A DNA stretch of 64,000 nucleotides from Magicicada septendecula (GCA_034769895.1 CM068373.1:281323879-281387878); one strand, 5' to 3'; shown: positions 35,866-47,203, counted from the stretch's first letter. Made by a program: numbers and translations. The notes: generated by a model not told the origin, from the sequence alone.

Positions 35866-36525
35866 GAACATGTTTCTATTAAGGAAAATATGTAGTAAAT
35901 ATTACATATTTATAAGTTATATAAGTAACCGAAAGGTGGAACAACGCGTATGACAGTTTTATCTCTAACCGACTTCTCCTATCGCGAGTGTACAGTACGC
36001 GTAGACTAAATATTTTCCTAATAAATGAAAGCTGACAACGACATAGCAGCTTCTGCAAAAGACAGAGGCAATAATTCTGCGTCTCACTCATGTCGACGAC
36101 ACTGTAATTAGTTAGAGAAGAACCTTCGCTTTTCATTTTTATTTTACGCAGTTTGTTTTTTGTCGTCGCTTTCGCACAGAGTAGAGACAATACATTTTTT
36201 ACGTAAGCGAGTACAGGGTTATAAATCTGCGTACAGTTTTTCCCGCGTATAATAAAGCCAGAAAGAAAGGAAAGGTCTGAAGCGAAGCGTAGTCTTATTA
36301 CAGTAGTCATTATTGTAACGGATAAAGTTTTCACAATACACAACGTGTGTTTTGCGCAGTGTCTAGCTAAGAGCTGGCCTTTCTGTTTTTGCTACCTTGT
36401 GGTCAGTTCTCCTTTCAGACGACAATGACAACTGCTTTAGATTTGTTCTAAACAAGAAATCTGTATACGAACCAGTGGCGTCTTGTAGGTAGAAATATTG
36501 ATTTTACTGCGCGAAACTTAATTAA
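35866..36525. other. unassigned spacer with a chance 154-codon minus frame
   Basis: The minus-strand frame 35879-36343 gives a 154-residue Leu/Cys-rich string without any known motif or repeat relation; there is no codon-use or context support. I treat it as chance but it is the longest frame here not explained by a transposon. Confidence 0.3.
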
Positions 36526-37112
36526 TCATCGTCATCATCATCATCATCTTCACGGGTTAAACCAAGGATGGTTTGTTCCGGTCTCAAATAGGCAAAGATT
36601 AGAGCTGTCACTCCAGCGCTTCCTCGGACGTCCCGCACCTTTTCGTCCCCCCGGGTTATAGTTCCATAGTTGTTTGGGGATGCAGCAGTCATCCATTCGG
36701 CAAAGATGTTCCCACCAATTCAGCCGATACTAGGCGATCCTATTGAGTACACTCATAATATTCAGTTCCTCCCGTATATCTGTGTTTCATCTATGATCAT
36801 GGAGATCATGGAGTATACCCTGCCACGTGCCTGAGAAATCCCATTTCAGCCACTTGGATGCGACTGGCCTGCCCTTTCGTTAAAGTCCAATTCTCAGACC
36901 CGTAAAGAAGTGTGTGGAAGAGCCATCACCTTGTAGAATTTTAGGCGTGTTCCTTTACTTGCTGACTTAAGGGTTCGCCCAATGGTCCCGCACATCAGGT
37001 TGAACTTATGCAACTTATTCACAACGTCGTTGCATGCATTATAAGACACACTGTAGCCCAAGTATTCAAAATTGTTAACTTGTTCTAGGACAGTACTATC
37101 TATAACAATTTT
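36526..37112 (-). mobile_element. RTE-like LINE 3' end (family 1) with (CAT)n tail
   Basis: The minus strand reads GAGRPRKRWSDSS at the 3' side and an EQVNNFEYLGYSVSYNACND-like stretch further up. A CATCATCATCATC run at about 36533 is the tail of the minus-strand insert. Decayed. Confidence 0.8.
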
Positions 37113-37194
37113 TTCCCGTAACTTAATTAATAATAATTAAAATCGATATAAATTTGAAAATAACTTATTTTCTACAATTTCTGGATTAATCATT

Positions 37195-37510
37195 ACATTG
37201 CATTGTTGCAGTAGTCAATGTATTTTGTTGAAAAGTGTAACCAAGTTTTGTTGCTCATGGGAGCTAAATAATTTTAAATCGCGTAATTTATTGTATGATC
37301 TCAGTTTTTATAGATATAAAATATTGTGACAAAGCAGTTAAATCCAATCTGCAGCTGTAATCACAATAAAATCCTACACAACCATAAATGTGATGAACAA
37401 TCCATTAAATTATATAGCAGCCGTTTTAACAAAGACGATCCAACTCCGCTTTATTACTTAGCGGGTGATAACATGGAACTTGCAAGTTGTTCTTATAAGT
37501 TGTTGAGGGT
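37195..37510 (+). repeat. AT-rich repeat family Y, copy 1
   Basis: Shares phrases with three other copies: TAGTCAATGTATTTTGTT, TTTTAAATCGCGTAATTTATT, TGTATGATCTCAGTTTT, CACAATAAAATCCTAC, AGCCGTTTTAACAAAGACGA. No coding capacity recognised. Confidence 0.75.
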
Positions 37511-38274
37511 GTCCCCGTTTTATAAGTGATCATTTATAACCAATAACAAAGTGTTAAAAAATTCAAGTATTCAAGTGATATGGTATTTAGTGGCTATTAT
37601 TATAAGTATTAATAATTTATCAACAATAATATGGAGTTCGAGAGTTTAAGTATTTAGGTGAAATTCTGACGGCATATATCAATGAGACGAAAGCTGCTGA
37701 AAGATGAGACAGCGTTCAGAGTATGTCTCGCAAGACTTACAAATCCAAGTGCTACAATATGGCAGACAAACCGGAATGTTTGTCTGCGAGAGAGACAACT
37801 GTATAAGACCAAGAGCTAGTGACGAAAATGCTTACGGTATTTCAGTACGCTTGATTCTTTGTATAGAAATGCAACTTGACTTGTTAAAAACGGAGTGGAG
37901 AGTCTGGCGTCTTGCTACCGGTTCCCTTACCAAGCTCAAGGCCTCACAGTGCTAAAAAAATTAATGAATAAGACGTTATAGCAATAAGTCTCGCTTTTTT
38001 ATATATGCAATTCGACAATATATTAAATTAAAAAGTACAATTGCCAGAGACTTTTTTTCTGGTACCAAGTTGCTGACAGACAATTTTAAAGTAATAAAAT
38101 AAATGTATTATTAACGTTATAGCAGTAAAGCTATTCCAATTAGAACTAGGCGAAAGACTGTTGATTTACTCCTGTCGCAGACCTGATGGCTCCCAACATA
38201 TTTGTGCAGTTACTGGAGGTTATTTCAAAAACATCTGCTGGGTTTTGAAAAACAACTTTATACTAGATGAACTC
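37511..38274. other. unassigned spacer
   Basis: Near 37625-37690 a short LINE-like phrase (FESLSI*VKF-type, EFKYLGEI-like) may occur; the 83-aa frame at 37704-37955 has no domain. Otherwise nothing recognised. Confidence 0.35.
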
Positions 38275-38695
38275 ATAAATTATTTATTCACTATCATCTT
38301 CTCAACGGTTTTAGACTTTTAACGGCCTGTTCCTATTCTATAGTCCACCTTTTCTTAGGTCTACAACTTTTCTTCTGCCTCTAGGGTTGTAATCTTTCAC
38401 CATCTTCGGTATTCTATTTTCTTCCATTCTATCTACAGTGTGTGTTGAGCCAATTTTCTTCTGAATTCTTTAATCCTTTCATTAACTGCGAAAGTATCTA
38501 AATCACTTCTTATCTCCTTATTTCTTCTATGAACTCGTAATAGACCTTTTAACTGATTTCAGGAATTTAATTTTTGCTGTTTGTATCTTCTGTTCATCTG
38601 TTTTATTTATGACCCAATTTTCAGAACCATACAGTAGTGTAGGTATTGCCATTGTTTTATAAAATTTTATTTGGGTTTCTTTAAATTATTTACTT
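38275..38695 (-). mobile_element. RTE-like LINE 3' fragment (family 1)
   Basis: The minus strand gives IKQWQYLHYCM (decayed KTMAVPTLLYG), then RRNKEIRSDLDTFAVNERIK and PRGRRKVVDL, then a GATGATA end. Frame broken in places. Confidence 0.75.
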
Positions 38696-38699
38696 AAAG

Positions 38700-38755
38700 A
38701 AATCATATATATATATATATAAATTATTTATTCATTTATTATTTATTCACTTACT
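38700..38755. repeat. (TA)n and TTATTTA-rich patch
   Basis: ATATATATATATATA followed by TTATTTATT repeats. Confidence 0.7.
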
Positions 38756-38879
38756 TGTCACTAATCACAGAAGCGCATAATACTCTGACACGCTCTGCCG
38801 ATCTTTCACGTGGTTTGCCTAGATGTTGGAACCGGAATATTTGTCTGACTACTTTCAAGAATTTATAAATATATACGTC

Positions 38880-39182
38880 GAAAAATGTATTTAAAATTCA
38901 GCTTTAAATGTTATATAAGGTTGTAAATAAATTCAAAAAAGTTGAATTCAGCTTTAACTTTATATAAAATGTTCTTTATATATTTTTCCTTATACATTTC
39001 TGCCTGTAATGCTGCCGATTGAATGTTTAATTCCTCTCTAATGGTTACACTTTGTATCCTATCTACCCTAACACAGCCTTTCACTGACTTAAAAAACTTC
39101 ATTTATGATGACTCTCTCTGTCTATTTCCCTAGGTGCTTAACATTCTAAACCATACAACAGTGCGGGAACTGTTTGATATTG
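38880..39182 (-). mobile_element. RTE-like LINE fragment (family 1)
   Basis: The minus strand encodes MKFFKSVKGCVRVDRIQSV then TIREELNIQSA, i.e. the FLR.VKGCTR..RIRN.DIREELNI block of this family. A decayed TVPALLYG lies upstream. Confidence 0.8.
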
Positions 39183-39194
39183 CATGAAGTGATC

Positions 39195-40085
39195 ATCTTC
39201 TTCTTCTTCACCTCACTGAGTAGGCACTTTGCTTGATTGTCTTCACAGAGTATCTCACCATCTAACTCTCCGTCTTCCTACATCTCTTGTACCAAAGAGT
39301 CTATATCGAACGCAATCTTAGGTAGTCGTCCATCCTCCATTCTGTTCAGATGCTGTAACCATTCCCTGCGATATGTCTGGATTTTATCATTTATGGAGAA
39401 TATCTGTAGCTCTTCTCTAACATCCTCGTGCAACCCTTTGTTCTTCTCAGAAACTCATTTCCAAAGTTTGAATCTGGTTTATAATCTTGATTGTAGGAAC
39501 CCATGTTTCAGATCCATATAGTAAAACAGGCACTGGCATTGTTTTATAAAATTTAAGCCTCGTCTCTTTCCTTATCTTTGTCCTCAACGTTCTATGTATG
39601 ACGCCACACATCATCTGAAACCTCGATATTTTTGTAGTGATGTCTCGGTCCGAGTCGTTCCCAATACTGATAGTGCAACCCAGGTAATTGAAGTCAGAGA
39701 CTTGTTCCAAAACTGTTCCCTTAAGAACAATTTTTGATCTGAATAGAAACTCCCCCCCCCCCGCCGTAAGCCATGAATTTTGTTTTCTGCTTAGATATTT
39801 GAAAATCATATTGTTTACAAATATGATTTAAACGATGTAAAGAATACTGCAACTCGTCTTCTGTTTTCTGTGTTAAGACTGCATCGTCAGCGTACAATAA
39901 AATATCCAAACTCGTGTTCTGGTTAAGTCAAATTCCTGAGGCAATATTACGTCTCCTCATAATAGACTATAATTTATTCTTGTTCACTCGATCGAACGCT
40001 TTCTCAAAATCAACCAATGCAACATCAGTCTGGAGGTTACATTCTCTTTTTTTCTCAAAAATCTGTAGCAAGATAAACTGCTGTC
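39195..40085 (-). mobile_element. RTE-like LINE, larger 3' fragment including the RT active site
   Basis: On the minus strand, from about 40080 down: VALVDFEKAFDRVNKNKL (RT motif A aspartate), then ILLYADDAVLTQKTEDELQ (the catalytic YADD box), HRLNHICKQYDFQISKQKTK, TVLEQVSDFNYLGCTIS and RKETRLKFYKTMPVPVLLYG, and a 3' end with a CTTCTTCTTC-type tail at about 39200. This is the best-preserved LINE of the window but is 5' truncated and has frame breaks, including one near a C9 run at about 39752-39762. Confidence 0.9.
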
Positions 40086-40292
40086 ACCTTGTAAAATTTT
40101 AGCGGCGTGTTTTTTATAGTCTTTCTTCATAGTTCTTACAACCGTACCTCATATCACATGAAATCTATTTATTTTGTTTCTGATGTCTCTGTCTTCTTTA
40201 TAAGAAATGTCGCAGCCTAAGTACTGAAAATGTGATACCTGTTCTAAAATAGTAGTTTTGTTGATGACAATTTTTGTTATTATAAGAAATAT
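40086..40292 (-). mobile_element. second RTE-like LINE piece, abutting the previous one
   Basis: The minus strand reads EQVSHFQYLGCDISYKEDRD and IRNKINRFHVI, the same domain as part of 39195-40085, so a separate copy has been joined to it. Confidence 0.8.
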
Positions 40293-40384
40293 CTATAAAT
40301 GAAAAGGGTAGTTGAAGGGGAAGGGGGTAATTTTCTATAAATTAAAATGGTAGTTGATGAGGGAGGAGATAATTTTTTATAAGT

Positions 40385-40446
40385 TTTATATGTGTACTAC
40401 GTTATTGACAACAAAGAAGTAGTTTCTATGGAAATATTTTATTTCT
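40385..40446 (-). repeat. fragment of the inverted-arm family with an apparent empty insertion site
   Basis: TATATGTGTACTACGTTAT and GACAACAAAGAAGTAG, then CTATGGAAATATTTTATTTC, match the two flanks of the 170-bp insert at 13601-13796 but with a single 13-mer AAAGAAGTAGTTT (40413-40425) and no insert. Confidence 0.6.
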
Positions 40447-41400
40447 CTTTGACAAAATTCTATATTTTTTTAGGAATTATCGAACCGAATTCAAGAAAAT
40501 GATAGGAACTGTATGAGTACCCGCAATACATTTCGATGTTTTTAATATGTGATTGTATCGATATATTACGGTGTGGAAAAGAAGAAGTGTACTAATTGTA
40601 AATTGCCCTATTTTTTAATGTAAAGGAAAAATACGTGTTGTTTTCATTTGGTAGTTAGGTAATAATGGTTTTGGGTTTTTAGTTTACTGCTAAAATAAAT
40701 AAAAGGTGTGGTTGAGAAAACATAACATTAAACGTGTAATACAATGCGTATAACAAAGTAAGACTTACAATAAAGAACCTAACGTTTTTAAGTTTACAAA
40801 TTGGAAAAAACAACAGCAAATACAAAATGAAAAATACAAATATTTATGGTTAATGAAAAAACAAAAAACACTGTATTAAGGAATGACAACATATGCTCTA
40901 CAAATTGTACATAATGGATGTTTGTTAGTCACAAAACGAGTACTTGTCGGAAAACGAATTTTACCAAAAAACGAGTTCTGCCACAAAAAAGTGACATGTA
41001 GGCCTATAATAATAGGCAAGGGGTTGACCCTTGGGCCACTCCCGCCTTACTTCGAGTTGGGTTTTCCGTGGTTTAAAAAAAAAAAAAAATAGTTTTACAT
41101 TACACACGTATTGGTTTCCATGTATAATTTCAGTTTTCATGTTAACCTAACATAATCAATTTTTGGTGTCACAGCCACGACCCGGTGATAAATTACTACT
41201 ACAGTCATTTTCCATTAAAAATGACAAACGAAATCAATTGCAATCACCAGCCAACTATTTTGCAACATACAAAATTAAAATTTGTATAATTCTTTCACTA
41301 CATAAAATTATGTGCGATATTCACTACATATCGAAGCCCAAAAATCGCATTATCGAAATAACTGCGGGTACGCATAAAGGCAGTACCAAATGATTTTATA
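40447..41400. other. unassigned AT-rich DNA
   Basis: No repeat relation or domain found. The frames at 40883-41092 and 41163-41393 look like chance. Confidence 0.4.
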
Positions 41401-41404
41401 TATA

Positions 41405-42122
41405 ATCTGAGAACATGGAAGTCATGTATGGTTCTCCATACCGATTTTTCTGTTTGTATCGGCCATCTGAGGACCACATGCCAATTTCAATCTTTATTCC
41501 TTGTTCTTTTCTTTTTATCCAAATTCTTTCATCTTTTTACTGTCTCTTCTTTCTGTCATCAGTTGACTTTGAACTTTTTCTCTCTCCTACTCTGAACTCC
41601 TTCCATTTTTAACTCTTATCTTTGATTGAAAAAACTTCTCTTTCAGTTGCATCTTCTGCGTTTTATATTATTTTTTCTAAATTCTTTTTGACTTCTTTAA
41701 TCCAACTTGATGTTGACTTCTTTCCCCACAAATATTTTAAGATCCGTTTTGTTAACCTATTGTCGTCTAATCTATATAAATGTTAAAAAAATACTAGTCT
41801 TCTTTTTATCACTGTTTCTGTGATATTTTTTACACTTCAATATATTTCATCATTACTTCTTAATTTCGAATCTTCTGAAGTTTTTCTTGGGGCTAATATT
41901 TTCCTAATAATTCGTCTTTTTAATATTTCTAGTTTGTATAAATTATAATTCAATGCTAGAAATTCACTTGCATATTTGCATTCTGGCCTCACTACTGTAC
42001 TGTAATGCCTTATTTTCGCATTAACTAAATATCTTTAGTTATACCATATGCTCTATCCATGTTATGAATCCTTTCTTCTATAGCAGATTTTTTCTAAACC
42101 ATTCTCTTGAATAATAAAAGTT
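41405..42122 (-). mobile_element. non-LTR retrotransposon 3' fragment, family 3
   Basis: Reverse strand copy of the LINE at 44430-45405: the 3' end GGAAGTCATGTATGG lies at about 41418, then the lysine-rich C-terminus, then the region opposite VRPECxYASE near 41960-42000. Strongly decayed. Confidence 0.8.
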
Positions 42123-42465
42123 TTTTATTATTAATAACGATTATTTAGTTACTTAAATTTTACATAGAAGGCCATATATATTCAGAACTGAGTTAATTCA
42201 GTGACTGCCTATGTGCACTTACAAGTGATTCAGCTTATCACGGACGAAACGAAAGCCATACATGCCTGCTAAATACATGTCTACACAACCCTCACAATTA
42301 TGTACACAGCCCCTCCCAGTCTTTGACTGCCTCCACCACACGTAGGCTGGCTGTACAACACGTGTAAGTAAATGTCTACTACTGTCACCGCTCTGTATGA
42401 TACCTTAACTACTGATAACGCCTCCCACTATACTGAATCAATTAGTGTTTGGTTATAGTATAAAA
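42123..42465. other. unassigned spacer
   Basis: Less AT-rich at 42200-42420; no ORF or known repeat. Confidence 0.35.
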
Positions 42466-42892
42466 TAAATGGAGGCAACGCTACATTTTGCTGACGATCA
42501 GCCTGTTTTAGCCGAGAATAAGATAAATGTAAGTTATACTATGCTTAGGAAGCTTGCAGAATAGTTATACCTGTAGGAAAAGAAGACGACTATTGAAGAA
42601 TAAAACGCAGAGAGAGACACAGCTAAAGTTCTATAAGGTCGTGGTTGTGCCGACTTTAATGTATGGATGTGAAACATGGACTCCCCGGAAAAAACATTCA
42701 AAAAATACAGGCCTCGGAAACAAACTTTTTAAGAGCAGTTAAGGGATGTAGTTTGAGAGATCATCAACGAAACGAAGACATAAGGAAAGACGTGAAGTTA
42801 CAGTCGGTTCTGGAGAGAATAAAGGAATACATGGAGAATTGGAAGTCCCATGTGGAAAAAATGGTCAGAGACTCTGTAAAGTCGGAATGGGA
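42466..42892 (+). mobile_element. RTE-like LINE fragment (family 1) with internal deletion
   Basis: HFADDQPVLAENK keeps the RT active-site F-A-D-D box; the DNA then jumps to RETQLKFYKVVVVPTLMYG and CETWTP, and another frame has KIQASETNFLRAVKGCS and RRNEDIR-like residues. The post-RT region is present but out of frame with the RT piece. Confidence 0.85.
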
Positions 42893-43270
42893 CAATCAAC
42901 TTCTGTTGTCTTCAATCTTCTGGTGCAATGATACAATGTTTAAATCGCGTCTAATATCCTCATTCCTTTTTCGATCCATGGGAGAACAAACTTGCGTCCC
43001 TCTTAGAAATTTCATTTCGGCTAACTGAATCCTCTGCACGTCCCTTTTACCAAGAGTCCTTGTCTCACTAGCATACAGGAATGAGGGGACAGCCACAGTT
43101 TTATAAAATTTCATTCGGGTGTCCTTCCGTGTTTTATTTTTCAGGTACCTATGAATCGTTCCACAGATGCGTCTAAATTTTGTTAGCTTACTATCCCAGT
43201 CAATATGAGTTCAATATGAGATATTACAATCCAGGTAATTAAAATGACTTACCTGATCTATATTTTGATT
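42893..43270 (-). mobile_element. RTE-like LINE fragment (family 1b), tail-to-tail with the previous one
   Basis: The minus strand encodes MKFYKTVAVPSFLYASETR, RIQLAEMKFLRG and RRNEDIRRDLNIVSLHQKIE; same subfamily as 18029-18392 and 49306-49830. It lacks the 3' UTR and begins abruptly at 42893 inside the coding part. Confidence 0.85.
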
Positions 43271-43339
43271 ATTCACGACTATTAAAAGGTAAATTTATTT
43301 ATTAAATAGATAAATAAATAAAAAGTGAGGTACTCTAAT

Positions 43340-43950
43340 ATACATCGTTTAGTCATTATGGTTATCAATTTTATTAAAAACCAATGCAGCAGTTTGGAAT
43401 TTTTATTGTTTATTGTATGAGCGTATATAATTATTAGTTTACTAAAACATAAAAAAGTGATCGGGATTTTTATAATTTTTCTGTTCAGTGAAAACGTATC
43501 TAATACTGAAATTTATGAAATAGTCGATGTATTTTGTTCAAAACAGTAACCAAGTTCTGCTACTCGGCAGCTAAATAATTTTAAATCACGTAATTTATTA
43601 TTGTATGATCTCAGTTTTATAGATAAACGTCGTAAATTTTGTGACAAAGCAGATAATTCTAATCTGAAACTGTAATCACAATAAAATCCTACAGAGCCAT
43701 AAATCGTGATGAATAATCGTATTGAAATTATACGTATAGCAGCCGTTTGAGCAAAGACGATTCAACTCCACGTTATTACTTTACGACTGATAACAAAATT
43801 TACTTCACAGTTACTTTCCAAGGCGGGATTATTACATTATATGCATAATCTAGAGACACATTTCATTTGTGTTTCAAAAAGCGTTTTAATTTTGCATCAA
43901 CACAGTCCTACTCTCTACTCTACATCTGTATATCTGTTGGCATAATTTGC
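43340..43950 (+). repeat. AT-rich repeat family Y, copy 2 (longest uninterrupted)
   Basis: Runs from TTTGGAATTTTTATTGTTTA through TTTTAAATCACGTAATTTAT, ACAATAAAATCCTACAGAGC and TTACATTATATGCATAATCT to CAACACAGTCCTACTCTCTA and CTGTATATCTGTT. It serves as the reference for seeing insertions in the other copies. No ORF of note. Confidence 0.8.
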
Positions 43951-43954
43951 CGAC

Positions 43955-44150
43955 AAGGAAAAGTACTTGGAAAGAACGGAGTTGGGCGACCGAGAATTTC
44001 ATGGCTGAGAAATTTGAGGACCTGGTTTGGCATGAATACAACTGACATATTTCGTGCAGGAGTGCATAAAGTTAAAATAGTCTGTATGATATCCAACAAC
44101 CGAAACGGATAGGAACTATCAGAAGAAGAAGAAGAAGAAGACTAGAACCA
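43955..44150 (+). mobile_element. non-LTR retrotransposon 3' end, family 4, with (GAA)n tail
   Basis: GVGRPRISWLRNLRTWFGMN and TTDIFRAG form the C-terminus of an insect LINE; TCAGAAGAAGAAGAAGAAG follows as the tail. The same family lies at 60440-60712. Confidence 0.8.
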
Positions 44151-44319
44151 TGTTGTATTTCCTAGACTCTCCAGGTTTTTAGAAAGGAATTAGTATATGT
44201 AATCATGAAAAGTGTATTATGTGTTCTATGAGATGTAACGGCGTATACTACAAGTCTACGTTTCCATAAATATCTATGGAAACATACAGAAACTAAAGAG
44301 CTATTGACTAAACTATTTA

Positions 44320-44429
44320 TCATTTAGTTATTTTGGCTATAAATTTTGTTAAAAAATACAATGCACTAATTTGGAATTTTTAGTGTTTATTGTACGATCG
44401 TCTACAATTTTAAATTTACTAAAAATAAA
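44320..44429 (+). repeat. family Y, copy 3 left part
   Basis: TTTGGAATTTTTAGTGTTTA and the following phrase up to GGGTGATCGG; the copy resumes at 45406 after a LINE insertion. Confidence 0.75.
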
Positions 44430-45405
44430 AGGGTGATCGGTGAAAAATTAAAGAAATGCAAAATATCACCAATCATGTTGGGAAGAAGGAACAAACATAT
44501 TGAAATATACTGTTTGGTATTCGCAGATGACTTTACTATACTTTCTGACATCTGCAGTAACACAAGTTAATTTTTTAGAGGACATAAGCAGTAGAACAGG
44601 CTTAAGAATTTCTGCAGAAAATACCAAATTACTCACGAACATTATTGCGTCAAAATGCCTGCTAAAGGATATTGGTCAAACAGAGAGGGTTAGAAAATTT
44701 AAGTTTCTAGGAAAAATAATTCAAGAGAATGGTTTAGAAAAATCTGCTATAGAAGAAGGATTCATAAAATGGAAAGAGCATATGGTATAACTAAAGATAT
44801 TTACAATAAAAAATGAATATCTAAAAATGCGAAAATGAGACATTACAATACAGTAGTGAGGCCAGAATGCCTATACGCAAGTGAATGTCTAGGATTGAAT
44901 TATAATTTAGACGAACTAGAAATATTGGAAAAGACAAATTATTAGGAAAATATTAAACCCACTAAAAACTTCAGAAGTTTGGAAATTAAGAAGTAATGAT
45001 AAAATATATTAAAGTATAGAAAATATAACAGAAACAGTGAAAAACAGAAGACTAGTACTTTTTGGACATTTATATAGAATGGACGACAATAGGTTGATAA
45101 AACAGATCTTCAAATATCTGTGGAGAAAGAAGTCAACATCAAGTTGGATTAAAGAAGTCAAAAAGGATTTAGAAAAAATAATATATACGCAGAAGCAATT
45201 GAAAGAGAAGTTTTTTCAATCAAAGAGAAGAGTTAAAGATGGAAGGAGTTCAGAGTAGGAGAGAGAAAAAGTTCAAAGTCAACTGATGACAGAAAGAAGA
45301 GACACGGTAAAAAGATGAAAGAATTTTGGAGAAAAAGAAAAGAACAAGGAATAAAGAATTGAAATTGGCATGTGATCCTCAGATGGTCGATAAAAATATG
45401 AAAAA
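44430..45405 (+). mobile_element. non-LTR retrotransposon, family 3, inserted in family Y
   Basis: The plus strand keeps the RT box VFADDFTILS (near 44517), TGLRISAENTKLL, RKFKFLGKIIQENGLEKSAI, then VRPECLYASECLGLNYNL, LVLFGHLYRMDDNRLIKQIF and a lysine-rich C-terminus. It is 5' truncated with a few frame breaks. It has replaced nothing in family Y, so it is a clean insertion between 44429 and 45406, with only a vague GATCGG/GATTATGG duplication. Confidence 0.85.
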
Positions 45406-45572
45406 AGGATTATGGGGATTTTTATTATTTTTCTGCTAATTGAAATTGTATCTAGTAGTGAAATTTATGTAATAGTCAATATAATTCGTGCAAACAGTAA
45501 GCGAGTTCTGCTGCTCAAGTGAGTTTATTAGTTTTAAATCGCATAATTTATTCTTGTATGATCTCAGTTTTC
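45406..45572 (+). repeat. family Y, copy 3 right part
   Basis: GGGGATTTTTATTATTTTTC to TGTATGATCTCAGTTTT, then cut by the next LINE. Confidence 0.75.
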
Positions 45573-46052
45573 AGTAGAAACTAAATCCAAAATATTTGAA
45601 ACCATTGTTAAAAGTATCATGGCTTACGGCTCAGACGTTTGGACTGCTAATAAACACACAAGAACAAAATTAATGACAGCAGAGATGGACTTTTGGAGAC
45701 GTTCTGCAAGAGTATCCAGAAGTAAGAAAATTATAAATGAAGTTATTAAGGATAGAATGAATGTGAAAAATTTAGTTGTTGATTTTATCAAAAAAAAAAA
45801 AATAGTATGGACACACGAAGAGAATGGCACAGGAAATATTGCCAAGAAGAGTTATGGAATGGACCCCACCAAGAAGAAGGAAAAGAGGAAGACTATCTAT
45901 CACCTGGATAGAAGAAATTCAGAATATATTAAGGGAACGAGAAATTGTAGAAGATCTGTGTATGGACAAGCAGCAGTGGAAGATGAGAGTTTAATCACTT
46001 CTGTAATCTTTGATTCCTGCAAATGTGTAAACAATGTACAACCGGAATAATA
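45573..46052 (+). mobile_element. non-LTR retrotransposon 3' end, family 2
   Basis: ETKSKIFETIVKSIMAYGSD, then MTAEMDFWRRSARVSRSKKI and NEVIKDRMNVKNLVVDFIKK, and a (VWTH)-type end. This is the post-RT region of an RTE/CR1-like LINE; the homologue at 24290-24525 overlaps its start. The 143-codon frame 45619-46050 is the open part. Confidence 0.85.
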
Positions 46053-46059
46053 ATAAATT

Positions 46060-46572
46060 TTTCTAAAAAGCAATGGACTAGTTTGGAATTTTTAGTGTTT
46101 ATTGTATGACGTCTGCAATTTTCAATTTACTAAAAAATAAAAAAGTCATTGGGATTTTAATAATTTTTCTGCTAATAAAAATAGTATCTACTACTGAGAT
46201 TTATATAACAATAAATATAATTTGTTCAAAACAGTAACAGAGTCCTGCTGCTCAAGAGCGCTTATTAATTTTAAATCGCATAATTTATTACTGTATGATC
46301 TTAGTTTTAAAGTTATACGTCGTAAATTCTACAAGAAAGCTAATCTACGTAAATTAAATCTAATCTACATTTCTAATCGCAAAACAATTTTACAGAGCCA
46401 TAAATGTGATGAATAATCGTATTAAAATTATACTCGCACAGCCGTTTTAAACAAAGACGATTCAACTTCGCTTTATTATTTACGACTGATAACAAATTTA
46501 CTTCTCAGTGGTTTTGTAAATCAGGATTATTACATTATATTTACAATCCAGAAATACACTTTATTTGTAATT
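46060..46572 (+). repeat. family Y, copy 4 left part
   Basis: From CAATGGACTAGTTTGGAATT to ACTTTATTTGTAATT. The copy continues at about 47203 (ACATTTGATTTGCGTTTCG...TCCTACTCTCT) after the retroposon insertion. Confidence 0.8.
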
Positions 46573-47203
46573 CCGTCTGAGGCTTTCAGGCCGGCTTCAA
46601 TGTTATTAGAACTTCGCCTTGCCGGGCAAAATGTATTGCACATTCGGTTGATTGTGCAAAACATATTGCACATACAACTTCGTACGGACACCAAAAGTTT
46701 ATAAATGTGGGTGTCCTATTCACAGCCACTAGCCTTAACTAGAGTTCAATGGTCACTGACTACGAAACCTTTGTCAGTGTTTTGCAGCCTACTGCACTGA
46801 AGATAGCTGTCGAAGGCACGGCCGAAACGTTTGCACCAAATAACTATGGACCACGGCCTTACAGCCCGCCAAGCAGAAGTTCTCATAACTATGGACCACG
46901 GCCTTACAGCCCGCCAAGCAGAAGTTCTCATAACTATGGACCACGGCCTTACAGCCCGCCAAGCAGAAGTTCTCATAACTATGGACCACGGCCTTACAGC
47001 CCGCCAAGCAGAAGTTCTCATAACTATGGACCACGGCCTTACAGCCCGCCAAGCAGAAGTTCTCATAACTATGGACCACGGCCTTACAGCCCGCCAAGCA
47101 GAAGTTCTCATAACTATGGACCACGGCCTTACAGCCCGCCAAGCAGAAGTTCTCATAACTATGGACCACGGCCTTACAGCCCGCCAAGCAGAAGTTCTCA
47201 TAA
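46573..47203 (+). mobile_element. hammerhead-bearing retroposon inserted in family Y, with amplified 3' unit
   Basis: Comparison with the intact family Y copy at 43.86 kb shows that about 630 bases are extra here, flanked by similar 17-mers (ACTTTATTTGTAATT on the left, ACATTTGATTTGCGTTT on the right), consistent with an old target duplication. Inside: a 5' part (GAGGCTTTCAGGCCGGC), AGCCTTAACTAGAG, the hairpin CACTGAC/GTCAGTG, a hammerhead-like core at 46797-46832, then eight 45-bp units. The 10.16 and 13.6 kb inserts are 5'-truncated relatives with a single 3' unit. No ORF of its own is evident; perhaps a non-autonomous Penelope-like derivative. Confidence 0.65.
46797..46832 (+). ncRNA. hammerhead-ribozyme-like core
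   Basis: CTGAAGA (46797-46803) fits CUGANGA. GCTGT pairs with ACGGC (four Watson-Crick pairs and one GU) around CGAAGGC as stem II, and CGAAAC (GAAAC 46824-46828) is followed by GUU, allowing a minimal stem III and a UH cleavage site. Confidence 0.5.

Noticed and set aside
35879-36343. 154-codon minus frame as a possible host gene
   Set aside because: No recognisable domain, no homologous repeat, no regulatory context; length can occur by chance. Kept as a note only.
46755-46778. CACTGAC...GTCAGTG hairpin as a terminator
   Set aside because: Eukaryotic context and position inside a retroposon; more likely part of the RNA fold upstream of the hammerhead-like core.
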